From Chthoniobacterales bacterium (GTDB taxonomy: Bacteria; Verrucomicrobiota; Verrucomicrobiia; Chthoniobacterales; UBA10450): DNA of 41,256 nt. Where the stretch lies: the NCBI GenBank assembly GCA_013694595.1, contig JACDCC010000359.1, positions 1 through 41,256 on the forward strand. Reading direction: 5' to 3'. A program made the translations under genes and the position numbers. Below the pieces are notes generated by a model that was given only the letters and a program-made list of their open reading frames with translations, made no database searches and was not told the DNA's origin. This document shows positions 16,943 to 25,324 of this stretch, piece by piece; position 1 is the first letter of the stretch; the number at the start of each line of letters is the position of its first letter.

Positions 16943-18458
16943 AAAAATGGCAGCGAAGTGTTCACTCGTCGGCGCCGGGCCGGGCGATCTCGGGCTGGTG
17001 ACGCTGCGCGCGAAGCAGTGCATCGAAGAGGCGGAGGTGATCGTCTACGATTACCTCTGCAATCCCGAGATGCTGAAGTGGGCGCCTGAGAGCGCGGAGA
17101 AGATCTATGCGGGGAAGAAAGCCGGTGAGCACACGCTGACGCAGGAGGGCATCAACGCGCTGCTGGTCGAGAAGGCCAATGAGGGAAGACGTGTCGTGCG
17201 TTTGAAAGGGGGCGATCCGTTCGTCTTCGGTCGCGGTGGAGAGGAAGCGCAGGCGCTCGCGGCGGCCGGAGTGCCGTTCGAAGTGGTGCCGGGCGTCACG
17301 TCCGCGATTGCGGGGCCGGCCTATGCCGGGATCCCGATCACGCATCGCGGGAGCAATTCACACGTCACATTTTTCACCGGCCACGAGGATCCGGCGAAGA
17401 TGGAAAGCTCGCTTGATTTCGCCGCGCTCGCGCAGCTCGGCGGCACCCAGGTGATGCTCATGGGCGTGGAGCGGATCGGCGCCATTTCGAAGAAGATGCT
17501 CGCGAGCGGAATGCGCCCTGAGCTTCCGGTGGCGCTAATCCGCTGGGCGACCACGGGGCGCCAGGAGACGCTGGTCGGCACGTTGTCCGACATCGCTCAG
17601 CGCGTAGCTGCGACTGGTTTCGAAGCCCCCGCGGTGGCGGTTTTCGGCGACGTAGTGTCGCTGCGGGATGAGCTGAATTGGTTCGAGCAACGGCCGCTCG
17701 CCGGCAAACGCGTCGTCGTCACGCGCACCAGAGCGCAGGCTGGGGTTCTGAGCGAGCAGTTACGCGTGCTGGGTGCGGATGTGCTCGAATTGCCGACCAT
17801 CCGGATCGAGCCGCCGACAGACCTCCGCGCGTTCGCCGAGCTGGTGCAGGATGCGCACGCTTACGACTGGATTGTGTTCACAAGCCCGAACGGCGTGAAC
17901 TCGTTCTTCGACCTTTTCTACAAGCTCTACGATGATGCGCGGGAGATTGGCGCCGCCAGGATTGCGGCAATCGGGCCGGCGACAGCGCAGCGGGTGAAAG
18001 ATTTCCGCCTGCATGTGGACCTGCAGCCGGACGAGTACGTAGCGGAGGCAGTCGTCCGGGAATTCAAGAAGGAAGGTGGAGTGGAAAATCTTCGGATTCT
18101 CCTCGCTCGTGCGGAAAAGGCGCGGGACGTGCTTCCAAGAGAGCTCTCTGCCATGGGCGCTATTGTCGACGACGGAATTGCATACCGAACGGTCCCCGAG
18201 ACCCGCGACGATAACGGCGCGCGCCGCCGGCTCTCGGAGGAAGGCGCCGACCTGATCACTTTCACGAGCTCCTCGACGGTCGAGAATTACATGGCGCTCG
18301 GGCTTCCATGGCCGAGAGGCATGCAAGTCGCGAGCATTGGGCCCGTGACTTCAAAGACGGCGCGGGACCTGGGCCTGACGGTAAACGTCGAGGCCCGACG
18401 GCACGACATACCCGGCCTGGTGGAGGCGGTTCGCAAATTTTACGGAACGAAATCCTGA
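16932..18458 (+). CDS. Uroporphyrinogen-III C-methyltransferase / uroporphyrinogen-III synthase fusion
   Basis: A 508-residue bifunctional protein. Residues 1 to about 255 are a SUMT (CobA) domain: VGAGPGDLGLVTLRAKQCI, RLKGGDPFVFGRGGEEA and VVPGVTSAIAGPAYAGIPIT are all present. About 256-508 is HemD (RVVVTRTRAQAGVLSEQLR; FTSPNGVNSFF; FTSSSTVENY). HemD closes hydroxymethylbilane to uroporphyrinogen III, and CobA methylates it toward siroheme/cobalamin. So one chain makes and diverts the branch-point intermediate. The ATG at 16932 overlaps the hemC end. The stop is 2 nt before grpE. hemB is not in this cluster. Confidence 0.95.
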   Translation: MGDKKMAAKCSLVGAGPGDLGLVTLRAKQCIEEAEVIVYDYLCNPEMLKWAPESAEKIYAGKKAGEHTLTQEGINALLVEKANEGRRVVRLKGGDPFVFGRGGEEAQALAAAGVPFEVVPGVTSAIAGPAYAGIPITHRGSNSHVTFFTGHEDPAKMESSLDFAALAQLGGTQVMLMGVERIGAISKKMLASGMRPELPVALIRWATTGRQETLVGTLSDIAQRVAATGFEAPAVAVFGDVVSLRDELNWFEQRPLAGKRVVVTRTRAQAGVLSEQLRVLGADVLELPTIRIEPPTDLRAFAELVQDAHAYDWIVFTSPNGVNSFFDLFYKLYDDAREIGAARIAAIGPATAQRVKDFRLHVDLQPDEYVAEAVVREFKKEGGVENLRILLARAEKARDVLPRELSAMGAIVDDGIAYRTVPETRDDNGARRRLSEEGADLITFTSSSTVENYMALGLPWPRGMQVASIGPVTSKTARDLGLTVNVEARRHDIPGLVEAVRKFYGTKS

Positions 18459-18460
18459 CG

Positions 18461-19186
18461 ATGCCCTCAAACGCAGAGATCAAGCTGACGGACGAATTCG
18501 CCTCTGCGATGCAGCAGCTGAGCGCCGAGGCGGAGAAGACGATTGCGCCGGTCTTGAATGGAGCAGACGCGGAAGAGCAGACCGCGTCAGCTGAGGTCGC
18601 CGAAGGAGTCGCCGCGTTGAACGACCGGATGAAGGCGATGGAGGAGATCCTCGCTGACCGGCTCGAGAAACTTTCCAGCGGCCAGCCGGCCGAGTCGCCG
18701 GAGTTGGCGGCGCAGCTGCGACGGATGGATGAGCACCTGATGGCGCTGCGGAACACCGAAAGCGTCAATCATCGCCTCTTCAACAACCTCCATCAGGAGC
18801 TAAAGTCGTATCGGGACAATTTTCTGCGCGACTCGCTCCAGAAGCCGTTCATCCGCGATCTGATCGTGCTGTTTGACGATCTGAGCAGCCTCGCCGCGCA
18901 GATGCAGAACACCGCTCCTCCCGAAGCGAAACGCGGTGCGCTGCACCAGTGGTGTGAAAATCTCGAAAACTCGATCCATTCCGTGGTCGAAATCATGAAC
19001 CGCATGGAGGTCAATGAGATCGAGCAGAAGGAGATGGTCGACCGCACCTTGCACAAAGTCGTCAGCTACGAACCGGCAGACTTCGTGGAGGACGACGGCC
19101 GGATCGTGATGCGTGTCCGCCGTGGCTTCGTCTGGCGCGGCCAGGTACTGCGACCGGAAGAAGTTGTCGCCAAGCGCTACAGCTAG
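18461..19186 (+). CDS. GrpE-like nucleotide exchange factor (divergent)
   Basis: A 241-residue protein. The N-terminal half is acidic with coiled-coil heptads (about residues 40-90), followed by FLRDSLQKPFIRDLIVLFDD, equivalent to the GrpE dimer/head region. The C-terminus RRGFVWRGQVLRPEEVVA resembles the GrpE beta-domain ending. It is longer and more divergent than canonical GrpE. It starts 2 nt after the cobA-hemD stop, so it should be translated from the heme operon transcript, and it precedes the Hsp70 gene by 170 bp. It probably serves that Hsp70 rather than the housekeeping DnaK (inference). The ATG at 18461 was chosen for this spacing. Confidence 0.75.
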   Translation: MPSNAEIKLTDEFASAMQQLSAEAEKTIAPVLNGADAEEQTASAEVAEGVAALNDRMKAMEEILADRLEKLSSGQPAESPELAAQLRRMDEHLMALRNTESVNHRLFNNLHQELKSYRDNFLRDSLQKPFIRDLIVLFDDLSSLAAQMQNTAPPEAKRGALHQWCENLENSIHSVVEIMNRMEVNEIEQKEMVDRTLHKVVSYEPADFVEDDGRIVMRVRRGFVWRGQVLRPEEVVAKRYS

Positions 19187-19265
19187 GCCGGAACGCTCTT
19201 GGCGGAGGCAGTTCCGCGCACGGGGAGCCTCGCGGGGCGTCCTCACGGCGAGAGTCATCAGTTTT

Positions 19266-19288
19266 GCCTAATTACTGACGAATTAGGC
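19266..19288. promoter_or_regulatory. Perfect inverted repeat upstream of the Hsp70-like gene
   Basis: GCCTAATT, 7-nt loop ACTGACG, AATTAGGC: an 8-bp perfect stem 69 nt before the Hsp70 ATG. It is not CIRCE, the heat-shock operator (TTAGCACTC-N9-GAGTGCTAA), and lacks a T-run on either side, so an operator is more likely than a terminator. An ATG starts one base after the right arm. Confidence 0.55.
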
Positions 19289-19357
19289 ATGGAAACTGCA
19301 GATAGAAACACTGCTGAATCGTCACTCGGGCGATTCGCGTTTTCATCTTCACTATAA
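19289..19357 (+). CDS. Possible 22-codon leader ORF before the Hsp70-like gene
   Basis: An ATG directly after the inverted repeat opens METADRNTAESSLGRFAFSS-SL. Its TAA (19355-19357) shares a base with the Hsp70 ATG (TAATG), the same kind of junction used elsewhere in this window for coupled genes. It may be a leader peptide or chance. The peptide itself shows no family feature. Confidence 0.3.
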   Translation: METADRNTAESSLGRFAFSSSL

Positions 19358-20919
19358 TGTCACAACGAAAAGCAATCGGGATTGATTTGGGCACCACCTT
19401 CTCCGCGGTCGCGCACATCGATCAGTACGGAAAGCCACAGATTGTTCCGAATTCAGAGAGCGAGCGCATCACGCCGTCCGTGATTTTGTTCGATGGCGGC
19501 AACGTTTCTGTTGGGACGGTTGCGAAGAACAGCTCGGTCGCCGAGCCGGAGCGGATCGTCGATTTTGTGAAACGCGAAATGGGGAAACCGCGTGAGCTGT
19601 TTCACCGGGAATTCGAAGGGAAAGTCTACTCGGCGGAAGAGCTCTCAGCGCTGATCCTGAAGAAGCTGAAAGCCGATGCCGAAAAATATCTGAAGGAGCC
19701 GGTCACCGATGCGGTGATCACGGTCCCGGCGTATTTCAACGACGCGGAGCGCACCGCGACGATCACCGCTGGCCAGCTGGCGGGATTAAACGTCCTGCAG
19801 ATCATCAACGAGCCGACTGCGGCGGCTGTGGCTTACGGCCTCGATAAACTCGACGAGGACCAGACCGTGTTCGTCTTCGATTTGGGCGGCGGCACGTTCG
19901 ACGTCACGATCATGCGGATCGAAGGGCACAAGATCGAGATGCTCGCCACCAATGGTGATCATCGCCTTGGCGGCAAGGACTGGGACGACGTGATCGTCAA
20001 TCTCGTGGCCGAAGAGTTCGACCGCGAGCACGGCGAAAACCCGTTGCTCGATCTGCAAAGTTATCAGGACCTCCAAAGTCGCGCCCTCGCTGCCAAAATT
20101 CAGCTCTCAAGCCGCCCGCGGACTGCCATCATCCACAGCTACAACGGCAAGAGCGTGAAGGTGGAATTGACGCGGGAGGACTTCGAACGCAGAACGCGCC
20201 ACCTGGTGGAGAAATGCAAGACGATCTGCGAGATCGTGATGCAGGAAGCGAAGCTGGAGTGGAGTGAGCTGGGCAAGATTCTGATGGTCGGCGGCATGAC
20301 CCGGATGCCAATGGTTCGCGAGATGATCACGCAGCTGTCGCCGATGCCGGTGGGCGACGACGTGAACCCGGACGAAGCGGTCGCGATCGGCGCCGCCGTT
20401 CAGGCCATTCTCGTGATGCTGCAGGAAGAGCAAACCTCCGGCGAGCGCGTGCTGCCGGAGGATACGAGGCAGCAATTTTCATCGCGCGAAGGCGCCTTGA
20501 TGCAGGTCACGAACATTACGTCGCACACGCTTGGCGTGGTGCTCTGGGATGAAGGTCAGCTCCAGGAGTATGTCTTCCCGATGATCGGCAAAATGAGCGC
20601 GATTCCGGCAAGCGCGAAAAATTTCTTCGGCACCGCGAGCGCCAACATGCCGCGCGCCGTCGTCCGGATCGTGGAAGGCGAGAGTACGCTGCCTGCAGAG
20701 TGCACTCCGCTTGGTCTTTGCGATGTAAAGCTGCCGCCGTTTTTACCCAAAGGTTCGCCGGTCGAGCTGGTTTACGAATACAACGCGAACCAGGTGCTGG
20801 AGGTTGCAGTTCACGCGGCGGGCAACCAAACCAAAGTCTCGATCGAGAGAAACACCGGCCTCGCTCCCGCGGAAATCGCGGCGGCCGCCGCCGGGCTCGC
20901 GGAGCTTAATGTTTCCTGA
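19357..20919 (+). CDS. Lidless Hsp70 / DnaK-like chaperone
   Basis: A 520-residue Hsp70. The ATPase domain (about 1-375) has phosphate 1 GIDLGTTFSAVAHI, phosphate 2 FDLGGGTFDVTIM, INEPTAAAVAYGL, and the adenosine motif MVGGMTRMPMVREM. After it a beta-type substrate domain remains (to about 500). The helical lid of the roughly 640-residue DnaK is absent, and the usual VLLLDVTPLSLG interdomain linker is changed to ALMQVTNITSHTLGV. So ATP-driven client binding is likely, but allostery should differ (inference). A GrpE-like gene precedes it, and a J-like/FGE-fold gene follows after 2 nt. Probably a specialised paralogue, not the main DnaK. Confidence 0.93.
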   Translation: MSQRKAIGIDLGTTFSAVAHIDQYGKPQIVPNSESERITPSVILFDGGNVSVGTVAKNSSVAEPERIVDFVKREMGKPRELFHREFEGKVYSAEELSALILKKLKADAEKYLKEPVTDAVITVPAYFNDAERTATITAGQLAGLNVLQIINEPTAAAVAYGLDKLDEDQTVFVFDLGGGTFDVTIMRIEGHKIEMLATNGDHRLGGKDWDDVIVNLVAEEFDREHGENPLLDLQSYQDLQSRALAAKIQLSSRPRTAIIHSYNGKSVKVELTREDFERRTRHLVEKCKTICEIVMQEAKLEWSELGKILMVGGMTRMPMVREMITQLSPMPVGDDVNPDEAVAIGAAVQAILVMLQEEQTSGERVLPEDTRQQFSSREGALMQVTNITSHTLGVVLWDEGQLQEYVFPMIGKMSAIPASAKNFFGTASANMPRAVVRIVEGESTLPAECTPLGLCDVKLPPFLPKGSPVELVYEYNANQVLEVAVHAAGNQTKVSIERNTGLAPAEIAAAAAGLAELNVS

Positions 20920-20921
20920 AA

Positions 20922-22565
20922 ATGCTCGACGTGGGCGCGCATTTCCCTCTGCCGCTGCCGGACGATCCCAATAAATGGGACGGCTGGAGCAAGTATAAAT
21001 CGGCGAATCTCTACGAGCGGCTCTGCCTTGACCCACTCGAGAAGCCAAACGACGACGCGATCGAAGAGCATTGTCGCGAGCTGCTGCGCTGGTGGCAGAA
21101 AAAATTACCGCTCAAGAACCAGCCGAGCAATCCCCTCGCTCAGCTGCTCGGCCGTGGGCTCGACGAATCTTCACGTTATCTGACCGAAGCGCGCGTCGAG
21201 TTGCTCGACCCGGAGCGTCGACGCCAGATGGACGAAGAACTCGCAGTGCAGGCGCAGGAGCAGGCCGCGGGTGAATTTCACAAGTATCTGACGTTCGCGC
21301 TCGCGGACGGAACGCTGACCGTCGATGAGGAGCTGAATCTTCTGCGGTTCGGTCGTGAACATCGCCTGAGCGACGAGCAGATGAACGCCTATATCGAGGC
21401 GGAGTTGCGGGACAGCGGGGCGCGGCGGGTTCTGCCAGCGGCAACCGCGCCCGCCCCGGCGCCCGCTCCCGCGCGGCCGATCGGTTCGAACCCGCAACCG
21501 CGAGCACCACGAGTGCGCGCCAATCGCGATCCGCGCGAAGAATTTTTGCGCATGCTGCGCCTAACGGGCCTCGATAGCGAGGGCATGTCCGACGAGACGC
21601 GTGATGCGTTTGTGAACATGGCTGAGAACCTCGGAATCGAGGTCGCAGACGCCGAGGATCTCGTTGATCAGTATTTGGACGAGGCAGACCAGGTGGCGAA
21701 CGCGGCCGTGCCGGCTCCCGCCGCCTCGCCGCGACCGGTTGCCGCGCCGGTGGCTCCGAAGCCAGTCAGTCTCCATGCGCCGGCGGCGCAGCCGGCGCCG
21801 ACGGAACCAGCCAACGACGAGCAGCGCTTCCCGACCTACGTCAATTCGGTTGGCGCGCAGATGCTGTTCGTTCCCTCGGGCGAATTTGTGATGGGCAGCG
21901 ATGCGTTCGACGCCCCGCCTAACGAACGGCCGTTGACGAAGATCACGCTGAGCCGCTTCTATATGTCGCGTTTTCCAGTGACGAACGCGGAGTATGAGCA
22001 GTTTGACCCGAGCCATGCGCGGAAGCGCGCGGCGGGCGCGGGCGCTCAGCACCCGGTGATCTACGTGAGCAGCCTGGAAGCGATCAAATATTGTCAGTGG
22101 CTTTCCACCCGGGAACGGCGGAAGTACCGCCTGCCGACGGAAGCGGAATGGGAGTACGCAGCGAAGGGAACCGACGGTCGGAAATACCCTTGGGGAAATT
22201 ATGATCGACGTGGCGACGTGGCGAACTTCGCCGACCGAAATACCGTGTTCGCGTGGAGCGATTGCGAGATCAGCGATGGCTATGCAGAGAGCTCACCGGT
22301 AGGAGCGTTCCCGCTGGGAGCGAGTCCGTTCAAGATCGAAGACATGGCCGGTAATGTATGGGAATGGTGCCACGATTTCTTCGAGGATTACCGCGGCACG
22401 CCGAAGGTAAACCCGCGTGGAGCAACTGCGGGCGCGAAACGTGCCTATCGTGGTGGCAGCTGGAAGTCGCGATTCAATAGCCTGCGCACGACCACCCGCG
22501 GCAGCAACGTGCCGAGCTACTCGTGCAACGATCTCGGATTCCGGATCGCGTGCGACTGCGAGTAG
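20922..22565 (+). CDS. J-like / helical / FGE-sulfatase-fold fusion protein partnered with Hsp70
   Basis: A 547-residue protein. Residues about 28-105 resemble a degenerate J domain (YERLCLDPLEKPNDDAIEEH, then EARVELLDPERRRQMDEEL), but the HPD triad is not visible. About 115-165 is a helical TerB-like stretch (YLTFALADGTLTVDEELNLL). Next come a Pro/Ala linker, a second helical segment (200-250), and another Pro/Ala linker. About 312-547 is an FGE-sulfatase (SUMF1-type) fold with MLFVPSGEFVMGSD, RLPTEAEWEYAAKG and MAGNVWEWCHDFFEDYRG. The two FGE active-site cysteines are replaced (GGSWKSRFNSLR), so it is more likely a binding module than an enzyme. The start is 2 nt after the Hsp70 stop: same operon. 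Confidence 0.85.
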   Translation: MLDVGAHFPLPLPDDPNKWDGWSKYKSANLYERLCLDPLEKPNDDAIEEHCRELLRWWQKKLPLKNQPSNPLAQLLGRGLDESSRYLTEARVELLDPERRRQMDEELAVQAQEQAAGEFHKYLTFALADGTLTVDEELNLLRFGREHRLSDEQMNAYIEAELRDSGARRVLPAATAPAPAPAPARPIGSNPQPRAPRVRANRDPREEFLRMLRLTGLDSEGMSDETRDAFVNMAENLGIEVADAEDLVDQYLDEADQVANAAVPAPAASPRPVAAPVAPKPVSLHAPAAQPAPTEPANDEQRFPTYVNSVGAQMLFVPSGEFVMGSDAFDAPPNERPLTKITLSRFYMSRFPVTNAEYEQFDPSHARKRAAGAGAQHPVIYVSSLEAIKYCQWLSTRERRKYRLPTEAEWEYAAKGTDGRKYPWGNYDRRGDVANFADRNTVFAWSDCEISDGYAESSPVGAFPLGASPFKIEDMAGNVWEWCHDFFEDYRGTPKVNPRGATAGAKRAYRGGSWKSRFNSLRTTTRGSNVPSYSCNDLGFRIACDCE

Positions 22566-22678
22566 CGGCGGACTGTGCCGCGCGAGCAGTGTAGAAGAGG
22601 CCCGGCCCGCAGCCTGCGTACGCAGAAACGGCGCTCTGAAGAGCGCCGCCAGAGCAACAAATCTAACTGAATCCGGTC
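22566..22678. other. Convergent intergenic region with hairpin
   Basis: Between the FGE-fusion gene (plus) and rpsU (minus). It holds the hairpin CGGCGCTCT/AGAGCGCCG (22629-22648). There is no T-run, but the position suits a two-way transcription end. Confidence 0.5.
22629..22648. terminator. Probable bidirectional terminator hairpin
   Basis: A 9-bp perfect stem (CGGCGCTCT with AGAGCGCCG, very short loop) lying between convergent genes. The lack of U-tracts on both sides makes it weak evidence for intrinsic termination. Confidence 0.45.
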
Positions 22679-22876
22679 CTACGAAGGATTGAATCGGAAT
22701 TTCGTCCGTCCCCGCTTGGCGTTCGCCTTCGCCTTGCGGCGGGTCTTTTGGGTCGGTGTCTCGAAAGCGCGCAGACGGCGGACCTCCTCCAAAATTCCTT
22801 CGGCATCGAGCTTGTTTTTCAACCGCTTCAAGGCGCGGTCGACTGGTTCACCTTTGCGAACAATGACTTCTGGCAT
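22679..22876 (-). CDS. rpsU: Ribosomal protein S21
   Basis: A 65-residue basic protein starting MPEVIVRKGEPVDRALKRLK, with a C-terminal Arg/Lys-rich tail (RRKAKANAKRGRTKFRF). S21 is the small-subunit protein that supports mRNA binding on the platform. A GAGG Shine-Dalgarno-like site lies about 9 nt before the ATG, unusual in this window, and a good promoter lies about 50 nt upstream. Monocistronic. Confidence 0.96.
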   Translation of the reverse strand: MPEVIVRKGEPVDRALKRLKNKLDAEGILEEVRRLRAFETPTQKTRRKAKANAKRGRTKFRFNPS

Positions 22877-22927
22877 GGTAGTTTTCCTCGATTTCGAACG
22901 AATAGCGCCGGCCCGACCGGTGTGCCG

Positions 22928-22956
22928 AGCATACGCAGCCGGTTCCGGAGCGTCAA
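22928..22956 (-). promoter_or_regulatory. Sigma-70-type promoter of rpsU
   Basis: On the minus strand TTGACG (22956-22951), a 17-nt spacer, then TATGCT (22933-22928). This is the best-looking housekeeping promoter in the window, about 50 nt upstream of the rpsU ATG. Confidence 0.7.
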
Positions 22957-22975
22957 CTCTTGTGAATAACTTTCC

Positions 22976-25324
22976 CTAGGGGGCGGCGGCGGGCTTCGCC
23001 GCGGTTGCTGCTTCTGTCACTTCGCGGCGTAGCGTGTGGGTGCCGCCGCCACGCGCTTTCGTCCACCAGAGCACCACCGGTGAAGCGATGAAGATCGACG
23101 AGTAGGTGCCGACGAGCAGTCCAATCAGGATCGCCAGGGCGAAGTCTCGCAAGACGGAGCCACCAAAGAGGAACAGGCAGATGAGCGGAATCAAAGTCGC
23201 GCCGCCGGTCAGGATGGTACGGCCCAGCGTCTCGTTGATGCTGGAGTTCATGATCTGCTCGATCGACCCGCGCTGACCGCGCGCCAGACCTTCACGGATT
23301 CGATCGAAAACGACGATGGTGTCGTTGATCGAGTAACCGGCGATCGTCAGCACCGCGCCGACCATGGTGAGGGTTAACTCGCGGCCAAGCAGCGAGAAGA
23401 TGCCGACTGTAATCAGCACGTCGTGCAGCACAGCGACGATCGCTCCGACCGCGAACGAAAGCTCGAACCGGAAGGTGACGTAAATCAGAATCCCGAGGAG
23501 ACCGAGGCCGAGAGCCCAGAGAGATTTCCTGGCCAACTCGCCGCCGACCAGCGCGCCCACGCGGTCCGACCCCTCCACCTTGAACCCGGCGTCCGGCATC
23601 GCGGTCATGATCTGCGTCTGGATCGCGTCGCTCGTACCCATCGGGCTGCGGATCATGACGTAGTTGCGGTCAGCTTGTTGCGACTGCTGAATCGAGGAGT
23701 CGTCATCAATCCGCAACGGCTTCAGCGCGTCTCGCACATTCCCGACGACGACGGGTTTTGCGGTGCTCAGCGTCAGGAGATCGCCGCCCCGGAAATCAAC
23801 CCCGTAGTTGCGCTCGCCGCGGACGACGAATGCGGTGGCGCCGGCGATGAGCAGCGCGAGCGAGCAGATGACCGCCAGCAGGCCGTGGCGCAGGAAATTG
23901 AACTTCTGCGTCGGGATCAAGTTCATCATTGAAATGCGCTTGATCCGATCGGTATCGATCAGGAGGCCGGCGACGTTGCGACCGACGATAAGCACCGTGA
24001 ACATCGACGCCAGAATGCCGAGGGTAAGCGCGATTGCGAAACCCTTCACCGGGCCGGTGGCCTGCCAGAAGAGAATGACCGCGGTGATGAGCGTCGTGAC
24101 GTTGGCATCGAAGATGGCGCTGAACGCCTTATCGTACGCAGCCTGGTTGGCGACCTTGAGCGATTTGCCCAGCGCCAGCTCCTCCCGCAGCCGCTCGTAG
24201 ATCAGCACGTTCGCATCCACCGCCATGCCGATCGTGAGGATGATACCGGCGATACCGGGGAGCGTGAGCACGAAGTTGAACATCGTGAGCGCGCCCAACA
24301 GCAGTAGCAGGTTAATGAGCAACGCCAGATTCGCGATGACCCCGACAAGTCTGTAGTAAATCAACACGCCGACCATCGTGATCAGCAGACCCACCAGCCC
24401 GGCGAACACGCTCGCGCGAACGGAATCTGCGCCGAGCGTCGGCGACACGCTGCGTTCTTCCTCGATGCTGACCGGCGTCTGCAGCGGATTCTCGAGCACC
24501 GTCGCAAGTTCGCGCGCTTCCTGTTCCGTGAAGCGCCCCGTGATCTTGGCCCGGCCGCCGTAGATCGCGTCGCGAATCACCGGTGCCGACTGGATCCCGC
24601 CGTCGAGCACGATCGCGAAACGGAAGCCCTTGAACTTCTCTGTGATGTCGCCAAAAATCTTCGCCCCCTCGCTGTCGAACGTCATATCGACCGCCCATCC
24701 TTCGTTCCCGAAGCTGGCAACGGCGTCCGTGACACGATCGCCACCGAGATCCGCCTTCTTCTTCACGAGCAGTCGCTCAGGCTCCGCCTTCTTTTCCTTT
24801 GTGCCGCCGTCCGGCTGGTACGTCTCGATGCGGTACTCCGGCGGAATGACGTCCGTGCCGGCCTCGATCGCGGCGATCCGCTCGCCGTTATCGGGGTAGA
24901 CCATGCGGAATTCCAGCTGCGCGACTTTCGACAGCTGCGTCCGCGCCTCCTGGATGTTTAAAGCCTCGAGCCCGGGGATTTGAACGAGAATGCGGTCCGT
25001 TCCGACTGGTCCGATCACTGGTTCGCGCCCACCAAATTTGTCGACGCGCTGCCGGATGACCTCGACCGCCTGGCCGAGCATCGTCTGATCGACTTCCTTC
25101 TCGCCACCGACGAGCCGGAGCAGGAACGAGGTACCGCCGCGAATATCGAGCCCGAGCGCGATCTTCTTGTGCGGCGGGTAAATCGTGAGGGCGCTGAAAA
25201 CTACCAGCAGCACGAGTAGCGCCGTGGCGATGAGCCGCTTCCGCAGGCCGCTGTCGGTCGCGAAGTACCAGAAGAAAAGGACCAGCAGAAGCAGGCCGAT
25301 GGCGAACGTGAGAGTCGGGCTCAT
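22976..25324 (-). CDS. secDF: Protein translocase subunit SecDF (fused)
   Basis: A 782-residue fusion of SecD and SecF, the proton-driven accessory pair that pulls exported proteins through SecYEG. The SecD part has LGLDIRGGTSFLL and the P1 periplasmic domain. The SecF part starts near residue 470 with the equivalent NYGVDFRGGDLLT. Twelve membrane helices are expected and the hydrophobic blocks fit. Its ATG overlaps the yajC stop (ATGA). Both genes belong to the same holotranslocon. Confidence 0.96.
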   Translation of the reverse strand: MSPTLTFAIGLLLLVLFFWYFATDSGLRKRLIATALLVLLVVFSALTIYPPHKKIALGLDIRGGTSFLLRLVGGEKEVDQTMLGQAVEVIRQRVDKFGGREPVIGPVGTDRILVQIPGLEALNIQEARTQLSKVAQLEFRMVYPDNGERIAAIEAGTDVIPPEYRIETYQPDGGTKEKKAEPERLLVKKKADLGGDRVTDAVASFGNEGWAVDMTFDSEGAKIFGDITEKFKGFRFAIVLDGGIQSAPVIRDAIYGGRAKITGRFTEQEARELATVLENPLQTPVSIEEERSVSPTLGADSVRASVFAGLVGLLITMVGVLIYYRLVGVIANLALLINLLLLLGALTMFNFVLTLPGIAGIILTIGMAVDANVLIYERLREELALGKSLKVANQAAYDKAFSAIFDANVTTLITAVILFWQATGPVKGFAIALTLGILASMFTVLIVGRNVAGLLIDTDRIKRISMMNLIPTQKFNFLRHGLLAVICSLALLIAGATAFVVRGERNYGVDFRGGDLLTLSTAKPVVVGNVRDALKPLRIDDDSSIQQSQQADRNYVMIRSPMGTSDAIQTQIMTAMPDAGFKVEGSDRVGALVGGELARKSLWALGLGLLGILIYVTFRFELSFAVGAIVAVLHDVLITVGIFSLLGRELTLTMVGAVLTIAGYSINDTIVVFDRIREGLARGQRGSIEQIMNSSINETLGRTILTGGATLIPLICLFLFGGSVLRDFALAILIGLLVGTYSSIFIASPVVLWWTKARGGGTHTLRREVTEAATAAKPAAAP

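Noticed and set aside
19266-19288. CIRCE / HrcA operator
   Set aside because: The arms are GCCTAATT/AATTAGGC with a 7-nt loop, not TTAGCACTC-N9-GAGTGCTAA.
19353-19358. TATAAT as a -10 box
   Set aside because: It overlaps the Hsp70 start codon and would start transcription inside the gene.
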